Shown: piece by piece, positions 1-6,045 of the stretch
How the letters are laid out: the number at the start of each line of letters is the position of its first letter
Position numbering within the stretch: position 1 is the stretch's first letter
From: a bacterium
GTDB taxonomy: Bacteria > Bacillota > Clostridia > Oscillospirales > Acutalibacteraceae
Direction: 5' to 3'
NCBI GenBank assembly: GCA_020625635.1
Contig: JAHLBL010000108.1
Location: 1 to 6,045 of the forward strand
DNA: 6,045 nucleotides
Position numbers and translations under genes: made by a program
Notes under the pieces: generated by a model
Database searches by the model: none
Seen by the model: only the letters and a program-made list of their open reading frames with translations
What the model was told of the DNA's origin: nothing

Positions 1-2
1 CC

Positions 3-563
3 GATTCAGACACTATAAACCCCACAGGTTCGACTGCCGCTGTTTCGCTTGTAGCGCACTTTAAACCGTCAAACTTTACGGTAACTGTTACAAAATCAGG
101 TCTTACCGGAGGTACTCTCACAACTCCGTCGAGCGGATCTTACACGGGATTAAATATAGGCGACAGAAGAAGTATAGTTGCTACACCTACTTCCGGCACA
201 AACTATGTATTTGCGAACTGGACGGCTTCTCCTGCGGCAAACATTGAATTTGATGACGCAAGTTCGGCGTCCACAATGTTCACAGCTTACGGACCTGCTA
301 CTATTACACCTTCGTTTACACAGGAAACTCTGTATTCGGTCAGTGTTACTAACGGTATAGATCATACTACGACTACTGTAAACGCGGGCAATACAATCAA
401 CCCCACAATCACAGCCGCGGATCTCGACTCCGACGAGTACGCGTTCACCGGATGGTCGCACACGGGCAATGTTTCGCTTGCCTCGGGTTACAGCTGGTCT
501 GATTCCACGATCAAGGTCAAGGCTACAGGCTCGGGCGGTACGGTTACCGCTAACTACTCCGAG
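3..563 (+). repeat. First InlB-B-like (List-Bact/Flg_new type) protein repeat array
   Basis: The array holds the end of one repeat (3-68, ending AHFKP) and two fuller ones (about 72-326 and 333-563). Each full unit begins with a strand of the (Y/F)xVxV kind, rises to an aromatic-aliphatic turn with F-x-x-W, and ends with a strand closing in Phe or Tyr. Visible landmarks are FANW at 210-221, closing PSFTQ near 309, FTGW at 444-455, and closing ANYSE at 549-563. This matches the pattern of divergent InlB B-repeats (Listeria-Bacteroides repeat, Flg_new families), known from exported proteins. The units are far apart in DNA sequence, so they are old duplications rather than recent tandem copies. 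Confidence 0.72.
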
Positions 564-3500
564 TACGTCTATTTCTACGCGGCATTACAGTCAGACTGGG
601 ATTCTGCTCCTGTTGTTAACGTAGACGGTGATGTTGTAGCGGCGCACGACTGGATCGCAGACACCGACGACACACCCTTGACTCTGTACCAATCCGGCTC
701 AAGCGGAGCTGAGATAGGCGGAAACGGCTGTAACACATATTATATAGGTATCTATCGCGTTCCTTCTACAAAGCTTAACACAAATGTCAACGTCTTTAAC
801 AGCTCAATGACGGGTACAGACGCAGATAACGGATACTGCGGAAAGCTACAGAGCGGCAACGGCTACTGCTACTATACTTATTCCGACGGCACAGATCAGA
901 ACCACAGCGGCTACCTGTCACGCCAGGCAGTCACCGCCGCCACTGTGTCAAGGACATCCCCTGTAGACGGCGACCAGGCGATCGAGATCAACGTGACGGA
1001 AACCAACTACCGCGGAAAGACCGCCGGTCAGGACAGCCGCACGCTGAGCTACGCCGCGGTCAACCAGAAGACAGGCACTGTCACGGCTCTCGCCGAAAAG
1101 AACTTCACCCCCGACAACATCAATCTTCCCGCGGGCACATATAAGTTCAGAGTCACTTCGGTTGACGCTGCAACAGGCAAGATGACAAGCTCTGTCGAGA
1201 CCTCGAACTTCGTTATCCGACAGACTCCGAATCTGCATACTGTTACCGTGAACGCGGGAACAGGAGCTTCGGCAGCTTCGTCCAATCCGCGCACATATGT
1301 GTACGACGGCGGTTCGGCTACAGCGTTCACCAGCGGCACTGATCAGATCAAAACAGGCTCGGTAATTACTCTTAAATATACACTCAAGTCGGGCTACAAA
1401 TTTGTAAGCGGCAGCGGAGTTACCGCCAGCGGAATCAGTGCCTCGAACATAACCTCGTCCGTAAGCGGAAGCATGGTTACTTTGACCTTTACTCTGCCCG
1501 ACGCCAACTGTACGGTTACTTATACACCGACAGAGATAACACACAGCATCACAATCAAGAGAAGATACTATAATTCCACCGGCTCAACCGAAATAGCCCC
1601 GCAGACAACTTTCGGAACTATTTCGGGCGCGGGCATAACGACGGCTGTTTCTACGGAAGCCGCCGATTCACAGACGGATTATGACTTTATTAATTGGACG
1701 CTTCCTTCCTCGGGAGTTACCTTGAAGTCAGGCTCTCTTACATCTTCCGACCCCATCACCGTTAACGCGACGGTAGACGACGCGGTGATCTACATTGATT
1801 ACCGTGAGACGATGTACACCGTAACGCTGAAAGCGAACGACTTCACCCGAGGCAAGGTTAACAACTCCTCCTCGCAGACGACCATCCAGGTCGGTAACGT
1901 CACTCCCGTTCAGATTACTGCGTCGAATAATCCCGGTTATTACTTTGACGGCTGGACAAAGACCGCGGGCTCGGGTACTGTTACATACGGCAGCGGCGCG
2001 TCATCCGCTACAACTACGATCAAGACCAACGGAGCGGTAACTATCTGCGCCAACTTCACTCCCGCGGACTACACCGTTTCGGTCAACTGGTCCAGCAACG
2101 GAGAAGTCCTGAGTAACGCAGGCAACAGCTTCACTGTTACGCCAGACCACGGACAGATCGGAACTTCCTACACCATCACCGTCACCCTTGCCGACGGCTA
2201 CGAGGTCGATAATATTTCAGGCTCGGGTCTGGTTGCCAATCCTACTATCTCCACAAGCGGAAACACCTACACCTACACAAGCAAGATCGGCTCCGTAAAT
2301 GTTGACGCGGTGATCAACCTCAAGGCAAAGAAGCCGACGCTCTCGAAAGTTCAGGCTAAGGGCAACGATTCGGGCTTCCAGTTTGCAAATGTTAGCAATG
2401 GCGGAAGGGTAGAGAACTACTACAAGCAGCCTGCGGACGTCGAGGCATCGACAGACTCCTTTGCTACACTTCAATTCAAGATTGCAAGCGGAAGCTACAC
2501 CGCAGCGACCTCGCCTTACCACGCCAATCAGCCCACCATCACCGAACCCGCGATTGACGGATACACCGACTACACGGTAAGCATTCAAGCGGTCAACGCG
2601 AAAGCAGGCGTAACGACTGCCTACAGCGAAGTATATACGTTTACCATCCGTGTCAAGTACAATGACGCTCAGAAGGCGTACAAGCGGCTTGTGGAATTTA
2701 AAAACAAACTATTCAAAGAAACTGCGCAAGATTATTACAAGAGCGACGCCGGCGACGCGATAAGCGCTTATAACGGTTACTACGATGTTGCAGATGCTAA
2801 GAGCATGCCTGACTATGACGACGGTTCCGATGTAGAAACAAGTCTCACTACATTGAAAAAAAATCTGCAATCGGCTCTGGAGACTATGCTCGGCTACGCC
2901 AAGACCACCACGGTCTATGTTCTGACAAAGTATCAGCAGAACAATAATTCGAACTATGTAAACGCTCGTGTTTGGGGCAAAAGTTCGGATCCAAACTCTG
3001 TCCAATGGAACCACTTCCGCCTGTATGCGGAATTTGGTCCCGATAAGAACAATTATTACAATACCACTAATAATGACTTACACTTAGTCTATGAAGGTCA
3101 AACCGAAAAGAACGAAAATGACCTCTACCTCTATAGCTTTACTTATGCAGGACACATCGATATGCTGTATTGGGTGGGGACGAGTGCGACGGATTCAAAT
3201 CCCCAAGACTCCAAAAAGCTTACGGGAAACATCACATCAAGTTCAGACTTTGGTGAGTACTACGCTGATATCAGCACAAGAAACATTGGCAATACTGCAA
3301 CGATAAATCCGAGCGCCTTTGCAAACTTTGCTGTCAACCAAGGTGTAACCGAGAAGTCCCAGCTGACGTTTGAGCCCTCTGTTATCGATCCTGTCGACGA
3401 CAGCAACAGCATTTACCAAAACTACACTCTCGCCAACATCGAGAGCAAGATAGGCGTTACCTACAGCGGTTCGCTCATCTCCGCTCCCGGAGTTACCACC

Positions 3501-5648
3501 ACCGTGACCGACGTCGCGATCTCGGGACCTGTGGGCAGATCGGGAAATACTACGGTCTACCTGAAGTCGTCCGACAGCACAAAGACGGTCGATAACTACT
3601 GGAACCCGACAAAGGCGGGCAGATACAGCATCACCTACAAGGTTTCCATCGGTACCGACAACCGCGAGAGCGAGGGCGCTGTGTTCGTCGCGCAAAAGAA
3701 CATCAACGTATGGGTAACAGCCGACGAGATCGACATATACATTGATATGAACAGCAACGTCGGCACACCGACGCTCCACTTCGATTACTATCTTGACGGA
3801 AGCGGCAACCCCGCGTCCTCGGGAACAAAGTATGACCTCCCCTTCGAGCTTGACCTTGTAACAGGCAGTGAGTCCATCTACAAGACCACGATCAAGCAGT
3901 CCAAGCTTAGGACCGATTACGGAATCCAGACGCGCAACTACGGAGGCGACGCGGACGTTCTCAGAATCAACAAGATAACTGTTGACAACAACGAATATAC
4001 CAACAACAACAGCGGCTTCGACATCGGCTTCGACTCGACGCTTTCCGGTGAGGCGTGGTTCAAGGCTGACTCCACCAACCTCAGAACCTTTAACCAGATC
4101 GCGTTCAACTCGCTGACAAAGTCGTTCCGCGCCGCGATCATAGGCGATCCCTCCAAGAATGTTCCCGCGGGTATCACGAATGTTTCGGGCACAGGTATCA
4201 TCACCGACGACGAATCAACGGGAATCTTTGAGGACAGATACGCTGTCATGGAAAAGCTTGAGGGAACAAACACCTACGCTTTCCCGAAGTTCAGCTATAA
4301 TGTTCACGCTACAGCCGCCGAGGAGGCCACCTACGACGTTGTAACCGGCAGCGGTGACAGCGCCACAACGACCTCAAGCCCATGCTACTTTGTAAAGTGG
4401 GTAGTAGTTGATACTCCGTCCGACGGAGTGCTCAGCCTCAGCGGAGCTCAGGATGTTTCCGACAAGGAGGATCTCCACATCAACGTCGCTCCCGAGCTCG
4501 AGGACAACGACAAGACCTACGTCGCCCTCTACAAGCTTATTTCGGACAGCGACGCGGCGGTTCGTGTTGAGATCACCTACAACTTCAACGACTACGACAC
4601 ATCCGACGGAAACTATATCTATGACGAGAACAAGGCGGTAACGCCTGCAACCTACACCAAGACCGTCAAGGTCAGCGCCGCGTCCCTCGGCTCGGGATTG
4701 AGCGCGTACTACGGCGCCGCTTCGCCGACAACGGATCAGTCTACCGCCGCCCAGTCCGACGCGAAAACTCTGGCAAGCAATAATCTGCCCAAGATCAAGA
4801 GCAGATACTTTAACTATACCTTTGACACCGCTGAGGTCAAGAGCAAGGACAGCGACAAAAAGAAGATCAAGATCACTGCCACTCTGACGGAGGAGGCGCA
4901 CACATACCACATCGTATTTGACGGCACTACCTACAACGGCAACTTCGAGCAGACCGAGGCTCTCACAAAGTCCGTCTCCAACCCCGCATGGTGGGTACGC
5001 TATGGCTCGGGAGACACTTGGCACTTAGTCGCCAAGGGCAAGACGACCTACAACGCAAGGTACGGCGCGAGCGACGGTCTGACCGAAAGTGACACGATGT
5101 ACGTCAAGGTAACGAGTAACGCCGATCCGGGAGATATTACCGGAGTTTCGATTATCAGAACGAGCAGCAGTGAGATCAAGATGTCGGGTACGACCGAGAA
5201 GATAACCCACAACTTCTACATCATCGACCTCTGTGAGGAGGGTGATCTGTTAGGCGGCGGTTTGGTTTACGCCACCACCGAAAACGAAAACTACCGCACC
5301 ACAAGAGCCGCCGTGAACCTCGCGAATACATCGGCTATTACAAGTTACATTCAGAGAATACTCGGAACGTCGCTGAACGCTTCGGGAGCAAGCTATGATG
5401 TTGAGTACAGGGCTCAGACCATCGACAACACAGGCTTCAGATATCTCCCCTTCAGCCAGGGCGAGGATGTATTCAGATATTCCGACGATCTTGCCGGCTA
5501 CCACTACTACTACAGCGCGACAAATAACAACTCGCCGTCCTACGGCAACCAGAAGCTCAGAGTTTACTCGTTCTTCGTAAGGAACAACGGCACTATAGTT
5601 GTTTCGCCGACTTACGCCGAAGTAAGCAGATATGTAGATCAAGGTTAG
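3..5648 (+). CDS. Giant modular InlB-like repeat surface or secreted protein (5' end missing)
   Basis: The frame is open from the first full codon at base 3 to TAG at 5646-5648, giving 1881 visible residues. The true start and any signal peptide lie upstream. The Met codon at 276 is internal: the same repeat pattern runs in frame before it and no ribosome binding site precedes it. The protein is rich in Thr, Ser, Asn, Gly and Tyr, has only about seven cysteines, and shows alternating polar/hydrophobic beta strands. Modules in order are InlB-B-like repeats, an aromatic Cys-containing segment, an Ig/FN3-like segment, more InlB-like repeats, a second FN3-like segment, a helical FIVAR-like stretch, two beta-rich segments around an Ig-like one, a late F-x-x-W module, and a long C-terminal region. 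Proteins with such repeats are commonly exported adhesins or glycan-associated proteins; that role is inferred here. No catalytic motif, LPXTG, terminal membrane segment or recognisable dockerin is visible. It is followed closely by a lipoprotein gene. The reading frame is certain; the function is not known. Confidence 0.93.
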   Translation, partial: DSDTINPTGSTAAVSLVAHFKPSNFTVTVTKSGLTGGTLTTPSSGSYTGLNIGDRRSIVATPTSGTNYVFANWTASPAANIEFDDASSASTMFTAYGPATITPSFTQETLYSVSVTNGIDHTTTTVNAGNTINPTITAADLDSDEYAFTGWSHTGNVSLASGYSWSDSTIKVKATGSGGTVTANYSEYVYFYAALQSDWDSAPVVNVDGDVVAAHDWIADTDDTPLTLYQSGSSGAEIGGNGCNTYYIGIYRVPSTKLNTNVNVFNSSMTGTDADNGYCGKLQSGNGYCYYTYSDGTDQNHSGYLSRQAVTAATVSRTSPVDGDQAIEINVTETNYRGKTAGQDSRTLSYAAVNQKTGTVTALAEKNFTPDNINLPAGTYKFRVTSVDAATGKMTSSVETSNFVIRQTPNLHTVTVNAGTGASAASSNPRTYVYDGGSATAFTSGTDQIKTGSVITLKYTLKSGYKFVSGSGVTASGISASNITSSVSGSMVTLTFTLPDANCTVTYTPTEITHSITIKRRYYNSTGSTEIAPQTTFGTISGAGITTAVSTEAADSQTDYDFINWTLPSSGVTLKSGSLTSSDPITVNATVDDAVIYIDYRETMYTVTLKANDFTRGKVNNSSSQTTIQVGNVTPVQITASNNPGYYFDGWTKTAGSGTVTYGSGASSATTTIKTNGAVTICANFTPADYTVSVNWSSNGEVLSNAGNSFTVTPDHGQIGTSYTITVTLADGYEVDNISGSGLVANPTISTSGNTYTYTSKIGSVNVDAVINLKAKKPTLSKVQAKGNDSGFQFANVSNGGRVENYYKQPADVEASTDSFATLQFKIASGSYTAATSPYHANQPTITEPAIDGYTDYTVSIQAVNAKAGVTTAYSEVYTFTIRVKYNDAQKAYKRLVEFKNKLFKETAQDYYKSDAGDAISAYNGYYDVADAKSMPDYDDGSDVETSLTTLKKNLQSALETMLGYAKTTTVYVLTKYQQNNNSNYVNARVWGKSSDPNSVQWNHFRLYAEFGPDKNNYYNTTNNDLHLVYEGQTEKNENDLYLYSFTYAGHIDMLYWVGTSATDSNPQDSKKLTGNITSSSDFGEYYADISTRNIGNTATINPSAFANFAVNQGVTEKSQLTFEPSVIDPVDDSNSIYQNYTLANIESKIGVTYSGSLISAPGVTTTVTDVAISGPVGRSGNTTVYLKSSDSTKTVDNYWNPTKAGRYSITYKVSIGTDNRESEGAVFVAQKNINVWVTADEIDIYIDMNSNVGTPTLHFDYYLDGSGNPASSGTKYDLPFELDLVTGSESIYKTTIKQSKLRTDYGIQTRNYGGDADVLRINKITVDNNEYTNNNSGFDIGFDSTLSGEAWFKADSTNLRTFNQIAFNSLTKSFRAAIIGDPSKNVPAGITNVSGTGIITDDESTGIFEDRYAVMEKLEGTNTYAFPKFSYNVHATAAEEATYDVVTGSGDSATTTSSPCYFVKWVVVDTPSDGVLSLSGAQDVSDKEDLHINVAPELEDNDKTYVALYKLISDSDAAVRVEITYNFNDYDTSDGNYIYDENKAVTPATYTKTVKVSAASLGSGLSAYYGAASPTTDQSTAAQSDAKTLASNNLPKIKSRYFNYTFDTAEVKSKDSDKKKIKITATLTEEAHTYHIVFDGTTYNGNFEQTEALTKSVSNPAWWVRYGSGDTWHLVAKGKTTYNARYGASDGLTESDTMYVKVTSNADPGDITGVSIIRTSSSEIKMSGTTEKITHNFYIIDLCEEGDLLGGGLVYATTENENYRTTRAAVNLANTSAITSYIQRILGTSLNASGASYDVEYRAQTIDNTGFRYLPFSQGEDVFRYSDDLAGYHYYYSATNNNSPSYGNQKLRVYSFFVRNNGTIVVSPTYAEVSRYVDQG
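564..929 (+). other. Aromatic segment with three cysteines (possible ligand-binding module)
   Basis: Residues 188-309 interrupt the repeats. The segment opens YVYFYAAL, contains two exposed-type Trp sites (SDWDS, HDWIA), and carries three of the protein's roughly seven cysteines at codons 729, 837 and 867. NGYC occurs twice, at 828-839 and 858-869, the second followed by YY. The strand IGIYRVP followed by VNVFNSSM resembles the layout of starch-binding-type beta-sandwich modules, but I cannot assign a family. Carbohydrate binding is only a hypothesis. Confidence 0.4.
930..1220 (+). other. Ig/fibronectin-III-like segment 1
   Basis: Residues 310-406 start with VTAATVSRTSP, which looks like the A-strand and proline of a FN3/Ig-like fold. 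They continue through a Thr-rich sheet to LPAGTYKFRVTSVDA and end NFVI. The G-T-Y-x-(F/V)-x-V-x-(S/A)-V-(D/N) strand is typical of the later strands of such folds. It probably acts as a structural spacer between repeat arrays. The DNA here is visibly richer in G and C than the preceding segment. Confidence 0.5.
1236..2327 (+). repeat. Second InlB-B-like protein repeat array, alternating module types
   Basis: Four modules of roughly 85-100 residues follow one another. Module 1236-1535 has GYKF followed by VSGSG and no Trp. Module 1536-1808 has FINW (1686-1697) and closes YIDYRE. Module 1815-2069 has FDGW (1944-1955) and closes CANFTP. Module 2070-2327 has GYEV followed by DNISGSG and no Trp. 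Each begins with a strand such as HTVTV, HSITI, YTVTL or YTVSV. Order by signature is no-Trp, Trp, Trp, no-Trp. Assignment to the divergent InlB B-repeat group is from pattern, not a profile search. The no-Trp modules could be degenerate copies or a distinct subfamily. Confidence 0.68.
2331..2654 (+). other. Fibronectin-III-like segment 2
   Basis: Residues 777-884 begin KKPTLSKVQ and end with a YTVSIQAVNA strand, a short loop and YTFTI. That ending is the characteristic F/G-strand pattern of bacterial FN3 or Ig-like spacers (Y-T-V-x-I-x-A-x-N). It carries no catalytic signature and sits between the repeat array and the helical stretch, so a spacer role is likely. Confidence 0.5.
2655..2900 (+). 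other. Helical FIVAR-like stretch
   Basis: Residues 885-966 are unlike the rest of the protein: few beta strands, with helix-favouring runs such as NDAQKAYKRLVEFKNKLF, then a Tyr/Ala stretch and LKKNLQSALETMLGYA. The spacing of Y, A, L and the final L-x-x-A-L-x-x-L resembles FIVAR-type three-helix modules found in Gram-positive surface proteins. It contains an eight-adenine run at 2856-2863. Family assignment is tentative. Confidence 0.45.
2904..3285 (+). other. Aromatic beta-rich segment, possible carbohydrate-binding-like module
   Basis: Residues 968-1095 begin TTVYVLTKY, continue with VNARVWG, WNHFRLYAEFG, LYLYSFTYAG and MLYWVG, and end with KKLTGNI and EYYADI. The order of an N-terminal VYV strand, a VxVxxW strand, a Tyr-rich central strand and a KLTGNI-like turn recalls starch/glycan-binding beta-sandwich modules of Clostridia. 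I cannot confirm the family by eye. This stretch is markedly AT-richer than its surroundings. Confidence 0.38.
3456..3728 (+). other. Bacterial Ig-like segment
   Basis: Residues 1152-1242 begin VTYSGS and include a short Val/Thr-rich strand series, then WNPTKAGRYSITYKVS, then VFVAQKNINVWV. The (T/P)-x-x-G-x-Y-x-(I/V)-T-Y-x-V motif is typical of the penultimate strand of bacterial Ig-like and cadherin-like domains that act as stalks. A closing strand in VWV supports the domain boundary. Confidence 0.5.
3729..4143 (+). other. Beta-rich segment of unknown family
   Basis: Residues 1243-1380 start IDIYIDMNSN, then HFDYYLDG, YDLPFELDLVTGS, a Lys-rich turn (TTIKQSKL), RINKITVDNN and FNSLTKSFRAAI. 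The opening resembles the first strand of the preceding aromatic module (VYV strand then an HxDYY strand), so this may be another copy of a binding-type beta-sandwich. Similarity is weak and I give no family. Confidence 0.35.
4266..4538 (+). repeat. Isolated late F-x-x-W repeat-like module
   Basis: Residues 1422-1512 contain FVKW at 4389-4400, preceded by a strand (FSYNVHA) and followed by a sheet ending YVALYKL. The layout copies the InlB-like repeats of the N-terminal half: first strand, F-x-x-W, variable loop, closing aromatic strand. It stands alone, about 2 kb downstream of the last array, and has an unusually long loop around the Trp motif. Confidence 0.5.
4560..5645 (+). other. Long C-terminal region, aromatic, without a known anchor
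   Basis: Residues 1520-1881 begin VRVEITYNFNDYD and contain a short Lys/Asp-rich linker (KSKDSDKKKIKI), a strand pair, a WWVRYGSGDTWHL block (Trp codons 4989, 4992), KTTYNARYG, then FYIIDLCEEG. A helix follows from about 5292 (TTRAAVNLANTS, ITSYIQRIL), then YLPF at 5442, a Tyr/Asn-rich stretch at 5499-5545, and RVYSFFV at 5559-5579. The overall look, especially the YNF-x-DYD opening and the YLPF/YSFFV ends, recalls C-terminal regions of large Ruminococcus-type surface proteins. That recollection is unverified. The last residues are polar (VDQG), so there is no terminal membrane anchor. Confidence 0.42.
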
Positions 5649-5652
5649 GAGA
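5647..5652 (+). promoter_or_regulatory. Ribosome binding site overlapping upstream stop codon
   Basis: AGGAGA lies 7 bases before the ATG at 5660 and matches a strong Shine-Dalgarno sequence. Its first two bases are the last two of the TAG stop of the large gene, so ribosomes ending on the repeat protein finish on top of the lipoprotein start region. This fixes the lipoprotein start and suggests translational coupling. Confidence 0.85.
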
Positions 5653-5659
5653 GATCTGT

Positions 5660-5725
5660 ATGAAAAAGATAATTTGCCTGGCATTGGCTGCTGTGCTGTG
5701 TATGAGTGTGATGCTCGTCGGATGC
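5660..5725 (+). other. Lipoprotein signal peptide and lipobox
   Basis: Residues 1-22 of the downstream gene: positively charged MKK, a hydrophobic core of Ile/Leu/Ala/Val/Met, then L-V-G-C with the Cys codon at 5723-5725. This matches the signal peptidase II consensus (L-x-[A/G]-C). The residue after Cys is Thr, followed by Gly-Ser, a usual flexible tether. Confidence 0.88.
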
Positions 5726-6045
5726 ACAGGTTCATACGACAAAAGTCCCGCCGAATATACGGGCGTCAGATGGATCGCGCCTGATTACAGCATAAGGTTT
5801 ACTCCCGATGACGGCGGCAAGGGCACATACTACTTCAACGAGAAGAAGTACAACGTCCGTTTCGACTTTGACGGCGACTCCTTTACGGTTTATGACACCG
5901 ATAAAAACGACACTCGCCTGTTTGAAGGTGACTGGACTTACGAGGAGAACGAACGCCTCTATCTCTTTAACATCTCCTTTAACAAAAACGACTACAAGGA
6001 GATGAAGGAGAACTACATGGAGTTCATAACCCTCAGAACCGAGCA
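5660..6045 (+). CDS. Putative small lipoprotein, beta-rich (3' end missing)
   Basis: ATG at 5660 opens a frame that stays open to the window end, giving 128 full codons. The N terminus is a textbook lipoprotein signal: MKK, then a hydrophobic stretch, then the lipobox L-V-G-C with Cys at residue 22, the predicted lipidation site. The mature protein should therefore sit on the outer face of the membrane. The rest is soluble, with short aromatic beta-strand-like pieces (YTGVRW, GTYYFN, FDFDGDSFTVYD, FEGDWTY, LYLFNISF). The alternation of Tyr/Phe/Trp with Asp/Gly turns suggests a small beta-barrel or sandwich like those in many uncharacterised Clostridia lipoproteins; this is an inference. The start is supported by an AGGAGA ribosome binding site and the signal peptide. 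The gene lies 11 bases after the giant repeat protein and is probably co-expressed with it, so it may help assemble, retain or process that protein, or share its ligand. I do not recognise a specific family. Confidence 0.9.
   Translation, partial: MKKIICLALAAVLCMSVMLVGCTGSYDKSPAEYTGVRWIAPDYSIRFTPDDGGKGTYYFNEKKYNVRFDFDGDSFTVYDTDKNDTRLFEGDWTYEENERLYLFNISFNKNDYKEMKENYMEFITLRTE

Noticed and set aside
276..278. ATG as the start of the large gene
   Set aside because: The same frame is open back to base 3 and encodes a continuous repeat module across this point; no ribosome binding site precedes it.
948..1544. Antisense open frame of 198 codons with several cysteines
   Set aside because: The cysteines come from complements of GCA/ACA codons in the sense gene; there is no start signal and it crosses the boundary of two sense modules.
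3243..3779. Antisense open frame of 178 codons
   Set aside because: It is fully inside the large gene, and its Val/Asp/Arg-rich sequence is what reading the complement of Thr/Ser/Asp codons gives.
4374..5024. Long antisense open frame of 216 codons
   Set aside because: It lies wholly opposite the large gene, has a Val/Leu/Arg/Ser composition typical of a shadow of GAC/TAC/AAC-rich codons, and shows no signal or domain.
5649..5659. Terminator or promoter between the two genes
   Set aside because: Eleven bases are too few, and no inverted repeat or T-run is present.
5808..6005. Thr/Arg-rich plus-strand open frame of 65 codons
   Set aside because: It overlaps the lipoprotein in another frame; the lipoprotein has a signal peptide, lipobox and ribosome binding site, this frame has none.

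Overview
The window is coding almost end to end on the + strand and holds two genes, each cut by a window edge. The first is one very long reading frame, open from base 3 to a TAG stop at 5646-5648, with 1881 residues visible and its start upstream. It encodes a giant, Thr/Ser/Asn/Gly/Tyr-rich, mostly beta-structured, apparently exported repeat protein. The second begins 11 bases later at ATG 5660. It encodes a small lipoprotein with a clear lipobox and runs off the 3' end after 128 residues. The lipoprotein's ribosome binding site overlaps the stop codon of the large gene and no terminator fits in the gap, so the two are very likely one transcription unit.

Layout of the large protein (residue number = base position / 3): 3-563, end of one InlB-B/Listeria-Bacteroides-like repeat and two further repeats with an F-x-x-W signature; 564-929, an aromatic segment with three cysteines and a doubled NGYC motif; 930-1220, an Ig/fibronectin-III-like segment; 1236-2327, four more repeat modules in which forms without and with the F-x-x-W Trp alternate; 2331-2654, a second FN3-like segment; 2655-2900, a helical FIVAR-like stretch; 2904-3285, an aromatic beta segment; 3456-3728, an Ig-like segment; 3729-4143, another beta-rich segment; 4266-4538, an isolated later F-x-x-W module; 4560-5645, a long C-terminal region. 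There is no sortase motif, C-terminal hydrophobic anchor, recognisable dockerin or SLH domain at the C terminus.

The repeat family, the segment types and the Gram-positive-type lipoprotein suggest an anaerobic Clostridia bacterium, possibly Ruminococcus or another Oscillospiraceae member from a gut or rumen. This is an impression from protein style and moderate base composition, not an identification. A reasonable guess is a cell-surface or secreted adhesin or glycan-interacting protein with a co-expressed envelope lipoprotein; no catalytic domain is recognisable. I found no RNA gene, CRISPR array, mobile element, terminator or promoter. The most distinctive features are the modular mosaic architecture, a sharp drop in GC over about 600 bases in mid-gene, and the tight coupling to the lipoprotein gene. 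I do not see convincing evidence of a new defence or mobile system.
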